Part shown: positions 5,797-8,453 of the stretch, in pieces
Layout of the letters: every line of letters starts with the position of its first letter
Numbering within the stretch: the first letter of the stretch is position 1
Origin: Spirochaetaceae bacterium
GTDB taxonomy: Bacteria > Spirochaetota > Spirochaetia > Treponematales > Treponemataceae
Reading direction: 5' to 3'
Assembly (NCBI GenBank): GCA_031271875.1
Contig: JAISVD010000204.1
Location: 1 to 8,453 of the forward strand
Length of the DNA stretch: 8,453 bases
Program-made: the position numbers and the translations under genes
Notes under the pieces: generated by a model
What the model was told of the DNA's origin: nothing
The model's input: only the letters and a program-made list of their open reading frames with translations
The model's database searches: none

Positions 5797-5820
5797 ACGA
5801 TACAAATGTATAGTATGTTT
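5788..5820 (+). promoter_or_regulatory. 30-bp dyad overlapping a polB promoter: candidate operator
   Basis: AAACATAC (5791-5798) pairs with GTATGTTT (5813-5820), and inside it ATAC (5800-5803) pairs with GTAT (5808-5811). Only one mismatched pair (5799/5812) and a 4-base centre (AAAT) interrupt the dyad. TTGAAA (5788-5793) and TATAGT (5809-5814) form a promoter-like pair with a short 15-base spacer, giving a start near 5821, only a few bases before ATG 5825. The dyad covers this promoter and the start of the divergent small gene, so a bound dimer could control both. A hairpin plus TTTTTG also gives it some terminator character. Confidence 0.55.
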
Positions 5821-5824
5821 TTGT

Positions 5825-8311
5825 ATGAAATTCATATCCTGTGACGGATTTATCGTTCACGCCTATACGGACTCAAGGCGCGGTTGTGTCAATATACTCG
5901 GACGGCTTTCCGACGGCAGAAGTTTTGCCGCAGTCAGACCCCAGCCGCAGCCCTGCATGTATATCCGCGTCCGTGACAGGGCGGCGGCGGAGCGCGTCTT
6001 TTCCACAGCCGGGGGCCGTCCGCCCGTTCCGGGGGACTCAGAACTTACAGCGTTCGACGGCGCCCCCTGCTGTGTCATCAGGGCGGACAGGAGTGCGGAG
6101 ATCGGCCGCCTGCAGCATATGCTATCGGAGCGCCACATTGAAACATTCAGATATTCCTCAAAAGGTGCGGGAGATTTTCTGACCGAAAACAATATCCGCG
6201 GAGGAATACGCATCAGCGGTGAAGTCCGTCAGGGACGGGGTGCCGACCTTGTTTTTCCAGACCCGGAAATTGTCCCGGACAATACGATCAGGATTCCTCT
6301 CACGGTTCTCTCCCTCGATATAGAAACCGATGAACGGACCCGGCAGATAAGGTCTGTAGGTATCTCATGCGTAAAGGGACAGAGCAGCGACCGGTATCGG
6401 CGGGTCCTTTTTCAGGGGGAGTGGAGAGTCCCGGATATTCCCCTCGAGGTAACCATCACATCCGGGGAGCGGGAGCTGCTGGAACTGCTGGTACGGGAGA
6501 TACAAACCCTCGACCCCGATATAATCACCGGATGGAATGTTATCGATTTTGATTTTCCCCGTCTTTATGAAGCCTTTGAACGGAAGGGAGTTTCCTTTAC
6601 CCTGGGACGCTCAGTGGAAGCGGGGAACTTTTTTCCTGCGGAAGTTGACGGGTCCGCGCCGGGGGAGGCAAAGCGTTCGGCGGCGGTATTCCTTCCGGGA
6701 CGGCAGGTGCTGGACGCGCTCCGCATGGTGCGTACAAACCATGAACAGTTTGAATCCTACACACTCGATTCGGTGTCCCGGAATATCCTCGGGATCGGAA
6801 AAACAATACAGCTCACCGACGGAGAAAAACTTGCGGAGATAGACAGGCTCTATATGGAAGACCAGAAGGAATTCTGCCGCTACTGTCTCATGGATGCAGA
6901 CCTGGTACTCGATATACTTGAAAAACGGCAGCTTATCGAACACACCATTGCCAGGGCAGCCCTGACAGGGGCGGGCATCGACAAGGCATGGACAAGCGTG
7001 GCCTCCTTCGAGCGGGTATACGCAGGAGAGCTCCGCCGCCGGGGGATACTGGAACCGAATCCGGACGGGCGCAGGAAGGTCTCCGGCGCGGCAGGAGGGA
7101 CTGTTCTGCCCCCGAGCGCGGGCCTCTTTCGCCAGGTGGCAGTCTTTGATTTCCGCAGCCTGTACCCGAGCATCATGCGTACCTTCAACATCGATCCCCT
7201 CGCTTATGAGCGGGCCGCAGCAGCAAGCCCCTCCGGGGACAGAGCTTGCTCCGGACGCAGAGCCGATGAGTACATATGCGCCCCCAACGGGGCGAAATTC
7301 AGCCGGGAACCGGGGATACTTCCGGGGCTCATCGGCGAATATTTCAGCGAACGGATAAAAGCCATAGAACAGGGCGATGAAGCTGCGGCTTATGTCTACA
7401 AAATACTGATGAACTCCTTTTACGGTGTTCTCGGTACGCCTAAATGCAGATACGCCCGCACGGAACTTGCCGGGGCGATCACCTCATTCGGCAAAAAAAT
7501 ACTGCTCTTTGCAAGGGATTTTTTTGCGGATCGGGGATACTGCGTTCTCTATGGAGACACCGATTCGGTATTTGTGGAAACAGGGAGCGGGGACAGAGCC
7601 GAACAGGAAGCCTGCTCCGGCTTATACGCTGATCTGGAAGCGGGGCTGAACAGGGAGCTGGCGGAATCAATACGGAACGAATACGGCGTCGAATCATTCA
7701 TCGCCATCCGGTTTGAAAAACTGTACCGCCGTTTTTTCATCCCCTGGCTCCGTTCTACGGAAGGCGGTAACCGCGGCAGGGCAAAAGGGTATGCGGGGCT
7801 GCGGTTATCCGGCGACGGAAGCAGTTCCCTCGAGATAAAAGGGATGGAAGCGGCCCGGAGCGATTATACCGATCTGGCCCGGAGATTCCAGCGGGAACTC
7901 CTGGGACTTCTCTTCAGCGACGCCGATCCGGCCGTGCTTCAGCGTTTTATCAGGACCGAAACGGAGAAGCTCTACAGGGGCGAACTGGACAGCGAGCTGG
8001 TGTTCAGAAAAAAACTGCGCCGGATACCGGAAAAGTATACAGCCTCGACACCGCCCCACGTAAAGGTTGCCCGCGCCCTGGGCTGGGAAAACCGTCGGGG
8101 CACAGTGGAATACCTGCTCACCGAAAACGGCCCCGAAGCGCTTTCGCAGCACGATCTGGCGGCGTACCCATCCCCTATCGATTACGATTACTACGCCGAA
8201 ACCCAACTGCTCCCGACCGCGCGGGCTGTAGGAATGACAGCAGGATTCGATGCGCAGCCGGTTATCAGATCGGTCTCGGACGGAGGCCAGCTCGAATTCG
8301 ACCTCTCCTGA
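5825..8311 (+). CDS. polB: DNA polymerase II (family B)
   Basis: An 828-residue family B DNA polymerase, homologous along its length to E. coli Pol II (783 residues), which acts in replication restart and damage tolerance. The N-terminal domain begins DGFIVHAYTD. The 3'-5' exonuclease is intact: Exo I has Asp165 and Glu167 (SLDIET), Exo II has Asn238 to Asp243 (GWNVIDFD), and Exo III has Tyr353 and Asp357 (YCLMD). Polymerase motif A has Asp442 (DFRSLYPSI), motif B has Lys526 and Tyr533 (KILMNSFYGVLG), and motif C has Asp578 and Asp580 (YGDTDS). KGMEAARSDYT and a conserved thumb (ELVFRKKLRR, PPHVKVARAL) follow. The tail QLEFDLS (822-828) sits where E. coli Pol II has its QLGLF sliding-clamp motif. 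All catalytic acids are present, so both activities are expected. ATG 5825 aligns with the family start; it has no ribosome binding site and lies five bases after a dyad, consistent with a near-leaderless message. Confidence 0.95.
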   Translation: MKFISCDGFIVHAYTDSRRGCVNILGRLSDGRSFAAVRPQPQPCMYIRVRDRAAAERVFSTAGGRPPVPGDSELTAFDGAPCCVIRADRSAEIGRLQHMLSERHIETFRYSSKGAGDFLTENNIRGGIRISGEVRQGRGADLVFPDPEIVPDNTIRIPLTVLSLDIETDERTRQIRSVGISCVKGQSSDRYRRVLFQGEWRVPDIPLEVTITSGERELLELLVREIQTLDPDIITGWNVIDFDFPRLYEAFERKGVSFTLGRSVEAGNFFPAEVDGSAPGEAKRSAAVFLPGRQVLDALRMVRTNHEQFESYTLDSVSRNILGIGKTIQLTDGEKLAEIDRLYMEDQKEFCRYCLMDADLVLDILEKRQLIEHTIARAALTGAGIDKAWTSVASFERVYAGELRRRGILEPNPDGRRKVSGAAGGTVLPPSAGLFRQVAVFDFRSLYPSIMRTFNIDPLAYERAAAASPSGDRACSGRRADEYICAPNGAKFSREPGILPGLIGEYFSERIKAIEQGDEAAAYVYKILMNSFYGVLGTPKCRYARTELAGAITSFGKKILLFARDFFADRGYCVLYGDTDSVFVETGSGDRAEQEACSGLYADLEAGLNRELAESIRNEYGVESFIAIRFEKLYRRFFIPWLRSTEGGNRGRAKGYAGLRLSGDGSSSLEIKGMEAARSDYTDLARRFQRELLGLLFSDADPAVLQRFIRTETEKLYRGELDSELVFRKKLRRIPEKYTASTPPHVKVARALGWENRRGTVEYLLTENGPEALSQHDLAAYPSPIDYDYYAETQLLPTARAVGMTAGFDAQPVIRSVSDGGQLEFDLS

Positions 8312-8453
8312 TATCTCCGCCTGCGGACCGGTATACATTGCTGCTCTGAAAAAGCGGTCACCATCCCGCGTTTATGCATATACTTCTTCTATATTATATC
8401 TGTTTTCCGGGCAGGATTCTGTTAGCCCGCCGACGCTCCGCCGGAACCTGTTT

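Noticed and set aside
8393..8398. TATAAT on the minus strand downstream of polB
   Set aside because: No -35 at 16-18 bases, and the only frame it could serve runs antisense into the end of polB.
8408..8429. CGGGC/GCCCG hairpin near the right edge
   Set aside because: A 5-bp stem with a 12-base loop and no T run; expected by chance in GC-rich sequence.

Overview
The window is bacterial chromosome with no rRNA, tRNA, CRISPR array or intact transposase that I can see. The 5' part (about 1-1630) is AT-rich: I counted 37% GC over 301-360. From about 1630 onward it is clearly GC-richer: 60% over 1741-1800 and 70% over 7021-7080. The gene set (DUF2156 protein, LysO-type exporter, ThrC-like protein, lipobox lipoprotein, family B DNA polymerase II) and the use of ATA, AGG, CGG and GAA codons suggest a diderm bacterium. 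My best guess is a spirochaete near Treponema; this is an impression, not a demonstration.

Layout. 1-308 holds at most the last codons of an upstream gene, a candidate promoter and a hairpin. 309-914 is a small polytopic membrane protein, closed by a terminator hairpin and followed by a second GC-rich hairpin (998-1019) resembling ends of IS200/IS605-type elements. 1137-2018 is a DUF2156 (phosphatidylglycerol lysyltransferase C-terminal-like) protein whose start sits just after a promoter-like sequence and may be leaderless. 2072-3031 is a LysO-family lysine exporter. A 257-base leader follows, with a possible 34-codon hydrophobic ORF and a perfect 15-bp inverted repeat. Then come a ThrC-like protein (3289-4602) and, almost abutting it, a DUF4349 membrane-anchored lipoprotein (4608-5528). 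A small basic protein on the minus strand (5575-5796) and DNA polymerase II (polB, 5825-8311) diverge from a 30-bp dyad at 5791-5820. 8312-8453 (142 bases) shows no convincing gene.

How the genes relate. Three neighbours touch the lysine/threonine branch of metabolism: DUF2156 (relatives transfer aminoacyl groups), LysO (lysine export) and the ThrC-like protein. The most striking observation is that the ThrC-like protein keeps the overall threonine synthase sequence but has lost the PLP-binding lysine (Gly107 in place of Lys) and has changes in two other cofactor-site loops. It is probably a non-catalytic paralogue, perhaps a sensor or binding protein, made from the strongest ribosome binding site in the window and coupled to a lipoprotein. 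The second notable feature is the shared dyad between polB and the small divergent gene. polB is a LexA-controlled SOS gene in E. coli, so this dyad is a candidate damage-response or autoregulatory operator.
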